A DNA stretch of 60,968 bases from NCBI GenBank assembly GCA_017553405.1, contig JAFZME010000086.1:1-60968 (forward strand), given 5' to 3'. Position 1 is the first letter of the stretch. The number at the start of each line of letters is the position of its first letter. The position numbers and the translations under genes were made by a program. The stretch is from Bacteroidales bacterium. Its GTDB lineage: Bacteria; Bacteroidota; Bacteroidia; Bacteroidales; UBA932. Shown here one piece after another: positions 19,206 through 26,627 of this stretch. The notes under the pieces are model-generated. The model saw only the letters and a program-made list of their open reading frames with translations, made no database searches and had not been told where the DNA came from.

Positions 19206-21530
19206 ATGACAGAGGCAACTCGAAAAAAGATAGTAAAGTGGTTTTGGATACTCCTGACGGTCCCGGTGGCGGTGATTTTTCTGCTGCTTGCCGCCGTGTG
19301 GGCATTCGCCGACATCCCGACGATGGAGTCCCTCCAGAGTCCCGACAGCAAGCTCGCGACGCAGGTCATCGCCGAGGAAGGCGAGATCCTCACGACCTAC
19401 CACATCGAAAACAGGACCTATGTCAGCTACAGCGAGCTCCCCGAGAACCTCGTCCAAGCCGCGGTCGCAACGGAGGATGAGCGCTTCTACCGCCATTCCG
19501 GCATAGATTTCAAGAGTCTCGGGCGCGTCCTTTTCAAGACCATCCTGATGTCGCGTTCCTCCCAGGGCGGCGGCTCCACCATCACCCAGCAGCTTGCCAA
19601 GACCCTCTACCCCCGCGCGGACGTCCATTCGAAGATTCCCGGAGTCTCCAAGGTCAAGATGGTCTGGATCAAACTCAAGGAATGGATCACCGCCATCAAG
19701 ATCGAGCGCAACTACACCAAGGAGGAGATCATCGATATGTATCTCAACGCCGTCTTCTTCGGCAGCAACTCCTATGGCATCTATTCGGCTTCCGCCCAGT
19801 TCTTCGACAAGAAGCCGATCGAGCTGAAGACTGAAGAGAGCGCGGTCCTCGTGGGTATGATCAACAAACCCACCCGCTACAACCCCAACATCAACCCCGA
19901 CAAGGCCCTCGAGCGCCGCAACTTCATCCTCCGCCAGATGATGAAGAACGGCTACCTTACCCGTGTCCAGTGCGACTCCATCCAGGCCATCCCCATCAAG
20001 ACCTACGCCCGCAACGTGGACCGCACGACCGGAGTCGGCCCCTACTTCAGGGATATGCTCCGCCGTACCCTGTATGCCGAGAAGCCCCGTCCTTCGGACT
20101 ATCCCACTCATTTCGACTATCTGGCCGACTCTCTCCGCTGGGAGGAAGACCCCGTCTTCGGATGGATTGTCAAGAATCCCCGCAACGACGGCACCCTCTA
20201 CGACCTCGACCAGGACGGCCTCCGCATCTACACGACCATCAACATCAAGATGCAGAAATATGCCGAGGAAGCCGTCGTGGAGCACCTGAGCAAGGATCTC
20301 CAGAAGCAGTTCGACAAGGAAGTCAAGTACCGCAAGGACTTCCCGTTCTCCAACGGCACCGACAAGAAGGCCATCAAGGTCGCTATGGCCCAGGCCCGCA
20401 AGTGGAGCGACAGGACCAGGATGATGAAGGCCGCCGGCAAGTCCGATTCCGAGATTGAAAGGAGCTTCTCCAAGCCTGTCGAGATGAGAGTCTTCACCTG
20501 GGACAAGCCCGGCTATATCGACACCGTGATGACCCCGGACGACTCCATCCGCTACTACAAGTCCTTCCTCCGTGCCGCCTTTATGGCCATAGAGCCGGGG
20601 ACCGGGCGCATCAAGGCCTATGTGGGCGGCCCCAACTACCGCTACTTCAAGTACGACAACGTCTCCCAGGGCCGCCGCCAGGTGGGGTCGACCGTCAAAC
20701 CCTATCTTTACACCCTTGCGATGGAGTCCGGAATGACTCCTTGCGACCCCGTCGAGAACGTCCCGCAGGTCATAGTCCTTCCAAACGACAAGACCTGGAG
20801 CCCCAAGGACCCCCACGCCGACGGCAAGCTCGTCAACATCCGCTGGGGCCTGGCCTGCAGCTCCAACTCCGTCGCGGCCTATCTGATGAAGCAGCTCGGC
20901 CCCGACGCGATGGTCCGCCAGATGCACAAAATGGGCATCACAAGCTATGTGGACCCTGTGGTCTCCCTGTGTGTGGGTTCCGCCGACCTTTCCGTCTACG
21001 AGATGGTCTCCGCCTACAACACGTTCCCTTCCGGAGGCGTCTACGCCTACCCGATGTTCGTAACGCGCATCGAGGACAGCGAGGGCAACGTCCTCGGGCG
21101 TTTCTCGCAGCGCAAGAGGGCGGCTGTCGACAGCAGGGCCAATTCGCAGATGGTGTCGATGATGAGAGGTGTGGTTGACGGCGGCACCGGCGGCCGTCTC
21201 CGCGGCAAATACGGCCTCAAGGGCCAGATCGCCGGCAAAACCGGCACGACCAACGACAACTCCGACGGCTGGTTCATCGGCTACACCCCGAGGATCACGG
21301 CCGGCATCTGGGTCGGCGGAGAGGACCGCTATGTCCACTTCACTTCCACCGCCCTCGGCCAGGGCGCCAATATGGCCCTCCCGATATGGGGCATCTGGAT
21401 GAAGAAAGTCCTCGCCGACGGCACCCTCGGCATCTCGTCCGACGATGTCTTCGACTTCCCTGAGGCGGGCTGTTCCGGTTTCGACGCCGCCGAGTACAAC
21501 AAAAACTTAGAGGAATATTATTTCGATTAG
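19206..21530 (+). CDS. mrcA: Penicillin-binding protein 1A (bifunctional class A PBP)
   Basis: Inner-membrane enzyme that polymerises and cross-links peptidoglycan. A membrane anchor at residues 12-35 is followed by the GT51 glycosyltransferase domain with EDERFYRHSG (catalytic Glu near 92) and GGSTITQQLAK. The transpeptidase domain has STVK (near 494, in VGSTVKP), the SSN triad (CSSNSVAAY) and KTGTTNDNSDGWF (near 678). Length 774 is typical. First of three genes with ddl (3 nt gap) and prmC (3 nt gap). Other class A names (PBP1, PonA) would fit equally. Confidence 0.94.
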   Translation: MTEATRKKIVKWFWILLTVPVAVIFLLLAAVWAFADIPTMESLQSPDSKLATQVIAEEGEILTTYHIENRTYVSYSELPENLVQAAVATEDERFYRHSGIDFKSLGRVLFKTILMSRSSQGGGSTITQQLAKTLYPRADVHSKIPGVSKVKMVWIKLKEWITAIKIERNYTKEEIIDMYLNAVFFGSNSYGIYSASAQFFDKKPIELKTEESAVLVGMINKPTRYNPNINPDKALERRNFILRQMMKNGYLTRVQCDSIQAIPIKTYARNVDRTTGVGPYFRDMLRRTLYAEKPRPSDYPTHFDYLADSLRWEEDPVFGWIVKNPRNDGTLYDLDQDGLRIYTTINIKMQKYAEEAVVEHLSKDLQKQFDKEVKYRKDFPFSNGTDKKAIKVAMAQARKWSDRTRMMKAAGKSDSEIERSFSKPVEMRVFTWDKPGYIDTVMTPDDSIRYYKSFLRAAFMAIEPGTGRIKAYVGGPNYRYFKYDNVSQGRRQVGSTVKPYLYTLAMESGMTPCDPVENVPQVIVLPNDKTWSPKDPHADGKLVNIRWGLACSSNSVAAYLMKQLGPDAMVRQMHKMGITSYVDPVVSLCVGSADLSVYEMVSAYNTFPSGGVYAYPMFVTRIEDSEGNVLGRFSQRKRAAVDSRANSQMVSMMRGVVDGGTGGRLRGKYGLKGQIAGKTGTTNDNSDGWFIGYTPRITAGIWVGGEDRYVHFTSTALGQGANMALPIWGIWMKKVLADGTLGISSDDVFDFPEAGCSGFDAAEYNKNLEEYYFD

Positions 21531-21533
21531 GAT

Positions 21534-22541
21534 ATGATCAAGAAAATCGCAGTCATCTACGGTAGCGACTCTTCCGAGTGGGAGATTTCGTGCAGGAGCG
21601 GGGAGTTCGTGTCCTCGCGCATCGACGAGTACAAATACGATGTCTATGAGATCTTCGCCCGCTTCGGGAAATGGCAGCTTGTCGCGATGCGCCCGAGCAA
21701 CTCTATGAGAGTGCCTTTCCCCGAGGGTTCGAGGCCCGAAGTCGACAAGACCGATTTCTCAGTCACCGTGCTCGGCGAGAAAGTAAAGTTTGACTACGCC
21801 TACATAATGCAGCACGGCGCCCCCGGCGAGTCCGGCCAGCTTCAGGGCTACCTCGAGATGCTCCGCATACCGTTCTCCACCTGCAGCGCCTTCGTCACTG
21901 CGGTCGCCTTCGACAAGTACTCCTGCAAAAGCTACCTTCGCGGCAGCGGCATCGTCAAGCTTGCCGACGACGCCTTCATCCGCAAGGGCGACGACGTAGA
22001 AGCCTGCGCGGAGCGTGTGGCGGAGAAGCTCGGCTTCCCGGTGTTCGTAAAGCCCACCGACGGAGGCTCCAGTTTCGGCATCTCCAAGGTCTCCCGCAAA
22101 GAAGACCTTCCTTCCGCAATCCGCTACGCCTTCTCTGAGGGCGAGACGGTCATCATCGAGAAGGGGATAGTCGGCCGCGAGCTCACCTGCGGCGTCTACA
22201 AGGATGCCAAAGGCCCCAAGGCGCTGCCCGTCATCGAGATTATCACCCAGAACGAATATTTTGACTACGACGCCAAGTACAACGGCCGCAGCAGCGAGGT
22301 CTGTCCCGCCGAGATTCCGGACGAGCTTCGCGACCGGCTCCAGAAGACTTCGGTCGAGATATATTCGCTTCTTGGCTGCTCCGGCGTGGTCCGTTTCGAC
22401 TACATAAGCGCTGAGGACGGCCTCTATTTCCTCGAAGCCAACATCATCCCCGGGATGACCAACGCCTCGCTGGTCCCAAAGATGGTCCGCGCGGCCGGCC
22501 TCGATTTCACGGCTTTCCTTTCAACAATCATAGAGAATTAA
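21534..22541 (+). CDS. ddl: D-alanine--D-alanine ligase
   Basis: ATP-grasp ligase making the D-Ala-D-Ala dipeptide for the peptidoglycan stem peptide. The 335 residues include the N-terminal IAVIYGSDSSEWEIS, the HGAPGESGQLQGYLEML block (usually HGxxGEDGxxQG, here Ser for Asp), FVKPTDGGSSFGISK for ATP binding, and the Mg-binding FLEANIIPGMT at the end. The position after PBP1A supports a cell-wall role. The first binding motif (Ser in GSDSSEWEIS) is divergent from E. coli GGxSxExxVS but is similar in kind. The omega-loop area cannot be judged for vancomycin-related D-Lac specificity from reading alone. Confidence 0.93.
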   Translation: MIKKIAVIYGSDSSEWEISCRSGEFVSSRIDEYKYDVYEIFARFGKWQLVAMRPSNSMRVPFPEGSRPEVDKTDFSVTVLGEKVKFDYAYIMQHGAPGESGQLQGYLEMLRIPFSTCSAFVTAVAFDKYSCKSYLRGSGIVKLADDAFIRKGDDVEACAERVAEKLGFPVFVKPTDGGSSFGISKVSRKEDLPSAIRYAFSEGETVIIEKGIVGRELTCGVYKDAKGPKALPVIEIITQNEYFDYDAKYNGRSSEVCPAEIPDELRDRLQKTSVEIYSLLGCSGVVRFDYISAEDGLYFLEANIIPGMTNASLVPKMVRAAGLDFTAFLSTIIEN

Positions 22542-22544
22542 GGA

Positions 22545-23441
22545 ATGCTCCTCACCGAATTTCTCTCGTCCGGGATATCGTCGCTGGAGTCTCTGTACCC
22601 GACTGCGGAGGCAAGGTCCATTATGCTTATGCTGTGCGGCCACATCCTCGGCACGAAGAGCTACACCCACATCCTGGAGCCATCCTTCTCAATCGACAGG
22701 AAGAAGCAGCCCGTCCTTGACGAAGCGCTGGCCCGCCTGACCAGGGGAGAGCCCATCCAGTATGTCATAGGCCTCACCGAGTTCTGCGGATTCACCTTCA
22801 AGGTCAACGACAATGTGCTTATCCCCAGGCCGGAGACTGAGCTTCTGTGCCGCGAGGCCATAAAAATCGCTTCTCGCAAGAAAAGGATGAGGGGAGCCTA
22901 CGGCGGCGGAAAGCCCGTCCGCGTCCTCGACCTGTGCACCGGCAGCGGCAACATTGCCTGGACTGTGGCCCTCTCGGTCCCCGGAGCGGTCGTCGTGGGC
23001 ATAGACATCTCCGAAGGCGCCCTTAAGGTAGCCTCCGGGCAGGATTTCTCCGGCGAACTCAAAGACACGGGAGCCGTCGCCCCGACCTTCATCCGTGCGG
23101 ATGTCCTGGCTCCTGTCCCCGCCGGGCTCGGCAAGTTCGACCTTATCCTCTCCAATCCTCCTTATATTATGGAGTCGGAGAAAAGGCTTCTGCGCAAAAA
23201 CGTTCTCGATTACGAGCCCGCCTCGGCCCTCTTCGTGTCCGATGAAGACCCTCTTGTCTACTACAGGGCCATAGCGGAGTGGTCTCTTGACTTGCTCGAC
23301 ACCGACGGCCGGTGCCTCACCGAGATCAACGAATGCCTCGGCAAGGAGACTATGAAAGTCTTCAAGGACGCCGGTTTCACCGAGACCGACCTCGTCCGCG
23401 ATTTCTACGACCGCAACCGCTTTATATTTTATACAAGATAG
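22545..23441 (+). CDS. prmC: Release factor glutamine N5-methyltransferase
   Basis: Methylates the Gln of the GGQ motif in class I release factors using SAM. In 298 residues the N-terminal helical domain leads into IQYVIGLTEFCGFTF and LIPRPETELLC, then the SAM-binding VLDLCTGSGNIAWTV and the catalytic NPPY (LSNPPYIM, near residue 204). Third gene of the PBP1A-ddl-prmC run, 3 nt after ddl. A terminator-like hairpin follows. Confidence 0.93.
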   Translation: MLLTEFLSSGISSLESLYPTAEARSIMLMLCGHILGTKSYTHILEPSFSIDRKKQPVLDEALARLTRGEPIQYVIGLTEFCGFTFKVNDNVLIPRPETELLCREAIKIASRKKRMRGAYGGGKPVRVLDLCTGSGNIAWTVALSVPGAVVVGIDISEGALKVASGQDFSGELKDTGAVAPTFIRADVLAPVPAGLGKFDLILSNPPYIMESEKRLLRKNVLDYEPASALFVSDEDPLVYYRAIAEWSLDLLDTDGRCLTEINECLGKETMKVFKDAGFTETDLVRDFYDRNRFIFYTR

Positions 23442-23500
23442 GCACCCGGCGCGAAAACGCGATGAACTTTTTTGTTGCGTTCCGGAAAAACCAATGATTG

Positions 23501-23530
23501 AGGGCCGTGAGCGGCCTTCTTTTGTTTTTA
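23501..23530 (+). terminator. Rho-independent terminator after prmC
   Basis: GGCCG-TGAG-CGGCC hairpin (5 perfect pairs plus flanking G-T and A-T) followed by a T-rich run CTTTTGTTTTT. A weaker CGCG-AAAA-CGCG hairpin lies earlier, at about 23450-23461. Confidence 0.65.
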
Positions 23531-23573
23531 TCCGTTTACTTTTTGTGTAAGCGGATCTCTTTGGCTCACTTTG
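23530..23573 (+). promoter_or_regulatory. Hairpin and putative promoter of the lipoprotein gene
   Basis: A 10-bp hairpin (ATCCGTTTAC / GTAAGCGGAT, one G-T pair) spans 23530-23556. Its loop contains TTTG at 23542-23545, placed exactly 20 nt before TCACTTTG at 23566-23573 (one mismatch to TAnnTTTG). The ATG follows 30 nt later. The overlap of hairpin and -33 box could be chance. Confidence 0.4.
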
Positions 23574-23603
23574 CAGGAAGAAAAACCAAAAAGTGAAGTC
23601 ATT

Positions 23604-24785
23604 ATGAAAAAGTCATTTGTTATGGCCATTGCGGCCGCCGCGGTTGCGGCAAACTTGTGCTCCTGCGAAAGAGTCGACACCGGAGATCCGTCAGTCCCTC
23701 CTTCGGAAAGGGGCTACATCACCCTGGAGGACGTGGCGGAGATTCTTTCGACGGTGCCGCTTGGTGCGGAGCAGATAGCCGAGGTAAGGGACGCCGTCGG
23801 TTCGTCGACCGAAAACGGCTACGACGAGGAGTACACTATGCGTTCGCTTTTCGAGAACCCCGGGACGGGCGTGGGGGACACTAGAGCCTCGGCGAAGGAG
23901 TACGGCACCCCTCTGCGCGACCTTCTCCGCGCCGCCGTGGAGGAGCGTTTCATCACCCGTTCAGGCGCCCCTGCCGACGCTTCAGAGTACATCGACGCCT
24001 TGACCTCGTCGGATGTCCAGATCTACTGGCCCTATTCGGAGCTCTGGGACGGCTCGTCCTCTCCGGTCATTACCTATGACCCCCGAAGCAACGCCGACAG
24101 CAACGTGGGCTACGAGATGGCCCCCGACGGTACTGTCAGGGAGATTATAGTCAACGAGCAGGTCGCGCAGGAGCGCCCGGTCTGGGTGATCAACTATAAC
24201 GACGATTCCGCCTTTACTTCCCTGGAACTGCTTCGCCGTGCCGACCCCGACTGGGGCCAGGGCGGCGGGGAGATCATCGTCCATTCGTCCGGCACCAAGG
24301 CATCTTCAGACGAGACCAAAACCCTTATTCTGCGTTCATTCAAGATGAACCGCCACTACGACACCTGGTTCGCCGGCGCTTCGGAGTTTTTCGTCAAGTG
24401 CGGTTCCGTCAGCGGTTTCAAGGCATCGACCGAGGCCGAAATGAGGCTCTATTCACCGACTGTCACGGACTTTATGATCGTGGTCAAACGCAGCCAGAAG
24501 GGGAAGGTGATACCTTTCAATGCGGTGTTGATTTCCGAATGGACCTCGCAGCTCTCCTCCTGCGCCTTCCTCGTCACGGAAGATGACGGAGGCACCCTCG
24601 ACACCTGGAAGTGCTCCGCCGTGGTCAAGTACAATTCCAAGTCCTACGGCTTCGAGATAGATATTCCGGTCCACTCCCGCGACGACATCGTCTGGCGCGG
24701 CCAGCTCACCCGCAGCTATGTCGAAAAATACTCCGGCGAGACCGGCCATTTCGGTGATATAGAACTGGTTTTGGAATTGGTGTGA
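23604..24785 (+). CDS. Hypothetical lipoprotein, 393 residues
   Basis: No family recognised. The start giving MKKSFVMAIAAAAVAANLCSC has a standard lipoprotein signal with probable acylated Cys21 (L-C-S-C). An upstream in-frame ATG would put charged residues before the signal. After the signal, an acidic region and an EEYTMRSLFENPGTG segment precede a mostly beta-looking body with many aromatic residues (IYWPYSELWDGSSSPVITYD, WVINYNDDSAF). Ser/Thr/Asp are abundant, as in surface-exposed Bacteroidota lipoproteins. It stands alone between a terminator and the toxin-antitoxin promoter, its stop overlapping nothing functional. Role unknown. Confidence 0.8.
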   Translation: MKKSFVMAIAAAAVAANLCSCERVDTGDPSVPPSERGYITLEDVAEILSTVPLGAEQIAEVRDAVGSSTENGYDEEYTMRSLFENPGTGVGDTRASAKEYGTPLRDLLRAAVEERFITRSGAPADASEYIDALTSSDVQIYWPYSELWDGSSSPVITYDPRSNADSNVGYEMAPDGTVREIIVNEQVAQERPVWVINYNDDSAFTSLELLRRADPDWGQGGGEIIVHSSGTKASSDETKTLILRSFKMNRHYDTWFAGASEFFVKCGSVSGFKASTEAEMRLYSPTVTDFMIVVKRSQKGKVIPFNAVLISEWTSQLSSCAFLVTEDDGGTLDTWKCSAVVKYNSKSYGFEIDIPVHSRDDIVWRGQLTRSYVEKYSGETGHFGDIELVLELV

Positions 24786-24816
24786 TGGAAGCAGTTTTAC
24801 AAAATGTTGTTACAGA

Positions 24817-24848
24817 TTTGTGTTTTTGTAACAACTTTCCTATCTTTG
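24817..24848 (+). promoter_or_regulatory. Promoter of the toxin-antitoxin operon
   Basis: TTTG, 20 nt, TATCTTTG: perfect Bacteroidota consensus. The ATG of the antitoxin lies 20 nt downstream, which supports the shorter start (METTLIRIG). Repeats that could be an operator for autoregulation are not obvious, though TTACAAAATGTTGTTAC-like symmetry lies just upstream (24798-24813). Confidence 0.75.
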
Positions 24849-24868
24849 CCATTGAAATCGACAAAGAT

Positions 24869-25177
24869 ATGGAAACCACGCTTATCCGCATCGGCAACAG
24901 CCGCGGCATCATCATCCCCTCTTCCATCTTGAAAAAGATGGGAGTCAAGCTCGGGGCGAAAATCTTATTGACTCCTAAGGAGGAAGGGGAAATCATTCTC
25001 CGGGCTGTCCCGGAGGAGGAGCCTTTCACCGGCCCTTTCACCGGCCCTTTCAGGGCATTGAAGGATCTCGTTGATGAAGACGCCTGGGGAGGAAGGGATA
25101 TGGATCCGGCCGAGTATGTCAGGCAGCTTAGGGATGAAAGTGATATTGTCGATAAGCGTATAATACCAGAGTGGTAA
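24869..25177 (+). CDS. AbrB/MazE-type antitoxin (VapB-like)
   Basis: Likely DNA-binding antitoxin of a type II toxin-antitoxin pair. The 102-residue product starts with a SpoVT/AbrB swapped-hairpin domain (TLIRIGNSRGIIIPSSIL, then KMGVKLGAKILLTPKEEG). The C-terminal half should wrap the toxin (DLVDEDAWGGRDMDPAEYVR). Between them is an unusual in-frame tandem repeat PFTGPFTGPF, encoded by near-identical CCTTTCACCGGC units. Start chosen from the promoter position. Starts further upstream run through the promoter. The PIN-domain toxin begins 6 nt downstream. Confidence 0.85.
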   Translation: METTLIRIGNSRGIIIPSSILKKMGVKLGAKILLTPKEEGEIILRAVPEEEPFTGPFTGPFRALKDLVDEDAWGGRDMDPAEYVRQLRDESDIVDKRIIPEW

Positions 25178-25183
25178 ACTGCT

Positions 25184-25573
25184 ATGTATTTGATTGATTC
25201 TGATGTCCTGATTGCAATGGGCAGGGGCAACACTTGTCTTCAGGAGAAAATGAATAGTGTCGGTTTGACAGAATGCGCCTTGTCGGAAATCAGTCTGGCC
25301 GAATTATATGTGGGTGCCTACAAGGTCGGGAATAGAAAACTGGAACCGCTTTTGGAATTCTTTGAAGGTGTGCTGAAGATAGTTCCAATAACGCAGGCTA
25401 TCAAGACTTTTGCAAAACTTCGCGTGCAACTTGAATCCGCCGGCTCCCGGCTTGAAACGATGGATCTATTCATAGCCGCCACGGCTCTGGAGGGGGATTA
25501 TACTCTTGTGTCCCATAACAAAAGACACTACTCCCGCATCCCCGGCCTCAAACTCGAAGACTGGATAGAATAA
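25184..25573 (+). CDS. PIN-domain ribonuclease toxin (VapC-like)
   Basis: Probable endoribonuclease toxin. The 129 residues contain the acidic PIN active site: Asp5/Asp7 in LIDSDVLI, Glu40 in ISLAELYVG and Asp94 in ETMDLFIAATAL, with the TLVSHNKRHYSRIPGL segment that closes PIN domains. Length and the order antitoxin-toxin fit VapBC. The A/T content is higher than in neighbouring genes, which suggests acquisition. The cellular RNA target (tRNA or rRNA in known VapCs) is unknown. Confidence 0.88.
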   Translation: MYLIDSDVLIAMGRGNTCLQEKMNSVGLTECALSEISLAELYVGAYKVGNRKLEPLLEFFEGVLKIVPITQAIKTFAKLRVQLESAGSRLETMDLFIAATALEGDYTLVSHNKRHYSRIPGLKLEDWIE

Positions 25574-25579
25574 ATAAAT

Positions 25580-26047
25580 ATGAGGTATTTTCTCAGATCA
25601 GTGAAGTATTTTATAGGAGTCTGTCTCCTCTTCACTCTAATTATCGGCGCCCTTATGCTCGCCAAAGTTGTATCCACGGACATCAACGTCCTTTTCAGGG
25701 CCGGATGGAAGTCGGTCGGGCTGATCGCCCTGATGTTTCTCTGCGTGTCGGCTGTCTATCCTAAATTCGGCTATGCCAAAAGGCACGCGTCGGTCGCGGG
25801 GGAGGATGCCGAAATGCGTCCCTCAGTGAAGGAATTTTTCCAGGGCAGGGGCTATGTGCTTGAAAGCGAAACGCCGGAGCAGATGACCTTCCGTTCCGGT
25901 TCAACGTGGCACCGCATCACGACTTTCGGCGAAGACCGCATCACGGTCACGCCGGAGTTCGGCGGCTACGGTGTCGAGGGCCTCGGCCGCGACATAGTCC
26001 GCCTCATAAGCGGTCTGGAGTACAAGCTGGGGGCTAAAGAAGATTAA
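25580..26047 (+). CDS. Hypothetical membrane protein, 155 residues
   Basis: No named family recognised. Two membrane helices are visible (YFIGVCLLFTLIIGALMLA at about 10-28 and VGLIALMFLCVSAVYP at about 46-61), followed by a soluble C-terminal domain of about 90 residues with a beta-rich pattern (MTFRSGSTWHRITTFGEDRI). It starts 6 nt after the VapC-like gene, so it may share its transcript, and its end overlaps the convergent DUF3109 gene by 14 nt. Its relation to the toxin pair is positional only. Confidence 0.78.
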   Translation: MRYFLRSVKYFIGVCLLFTLIIGALMLAKVVSTDINVLFRAGWKSVGLIALMFLCVSAVYPKFGYAKRHASVAGEDAEMRPSVKEFFQGRGYVLESETPEQMTFRSGSTWHRITTFGEDRITVTPEFGGYGVEGLGRDIVRLISGLEYKLGAKED

Positions 26048-26627
26048 GCCTTGCCGCCGCTGCGGAGAGCGCGTCGTAGAACTCCTCTCCATAGGTCTCC
26101 GTGAGCGGCTCCTTCAGGAATTCAAACACGCGGACTCCCTCCCTGCGGCCCTTTTCGAAGGCGTCGCGGCAGATGTCCCACCTGTGGAGGTTGAGACCGA
26201 CCGTGCCTTCGCCGAGCCGCACAACCCTGATTGGGTAGAGCCGGCAGGATACAGGTTTTTTGAACCTGCATTTTCCGGCGAGAAAGCATCGCTCGATGGC
26301 GCAGAAGCAGTTGCCGCCCTCGAAGAGGGTGTAGGCGCATTCTTCCGTCCCGGGGACGACCGGGGTGACGAGGTCGCCTTCGCGGTCCACCTCGAAAAAC
26401 CCTTTCTCCGCGACCGCAGCCCTGCCTTTCTCGCTCATAAGGGGAGAAAAACTGTCATAGGCGGCCTCCAGAGGCTCCAGCTCCTCTTCCTTCACGGGAG
26501 CCCCGCTGTCGCCGGCGATGCAGCATTTGCCCTTGCAGGCCTCGTAGTCGCAGCTGAAATATTCGGTGAGAATGTCCCCGTTGACATAGACGTCACCTAT
26601 CTGGACTATGGTCGAATAATCCATCAT
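26034..26627 (-). CDS. DUF3109 family protein, Cys-rich
   Basis: Matches the Bacteroidota family known as DUF3109 (recognised from the N-terminal FSCDYEACKGKCCIAGDSGA and the later CRLYPIR). The 197 residues contain eleven Cys. The clusters CxxxxCxxxCC, NCFCAIERCFLAGKC and SCRLYP resemble YkgJ-type metal or iron-sulphur centres. No signal peptide is seen. It overlaps the M16-like gene stop by 4 nt on the same strand, so the two are co-translated. Function is not established. Confidence 0.85.
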   Translation of the reverse strand: MMDYSTIVQIGDVYVNGDILTEYFSCDYEACKGKCCIAGDSGAPVKEEELEPLEAAYDSFSPLMSEKGRAAVAEKGFFEVDREGDLVTPVVPGTEECAYTLFEGGNCFCAIERCFLAGKCRFKKPVSCRLYPIRVVRLGEGTVGLNLHRWDICRDAFEKGRREGVRVFEFLKEPLTETYGEEFYDALSAAAARLNLL

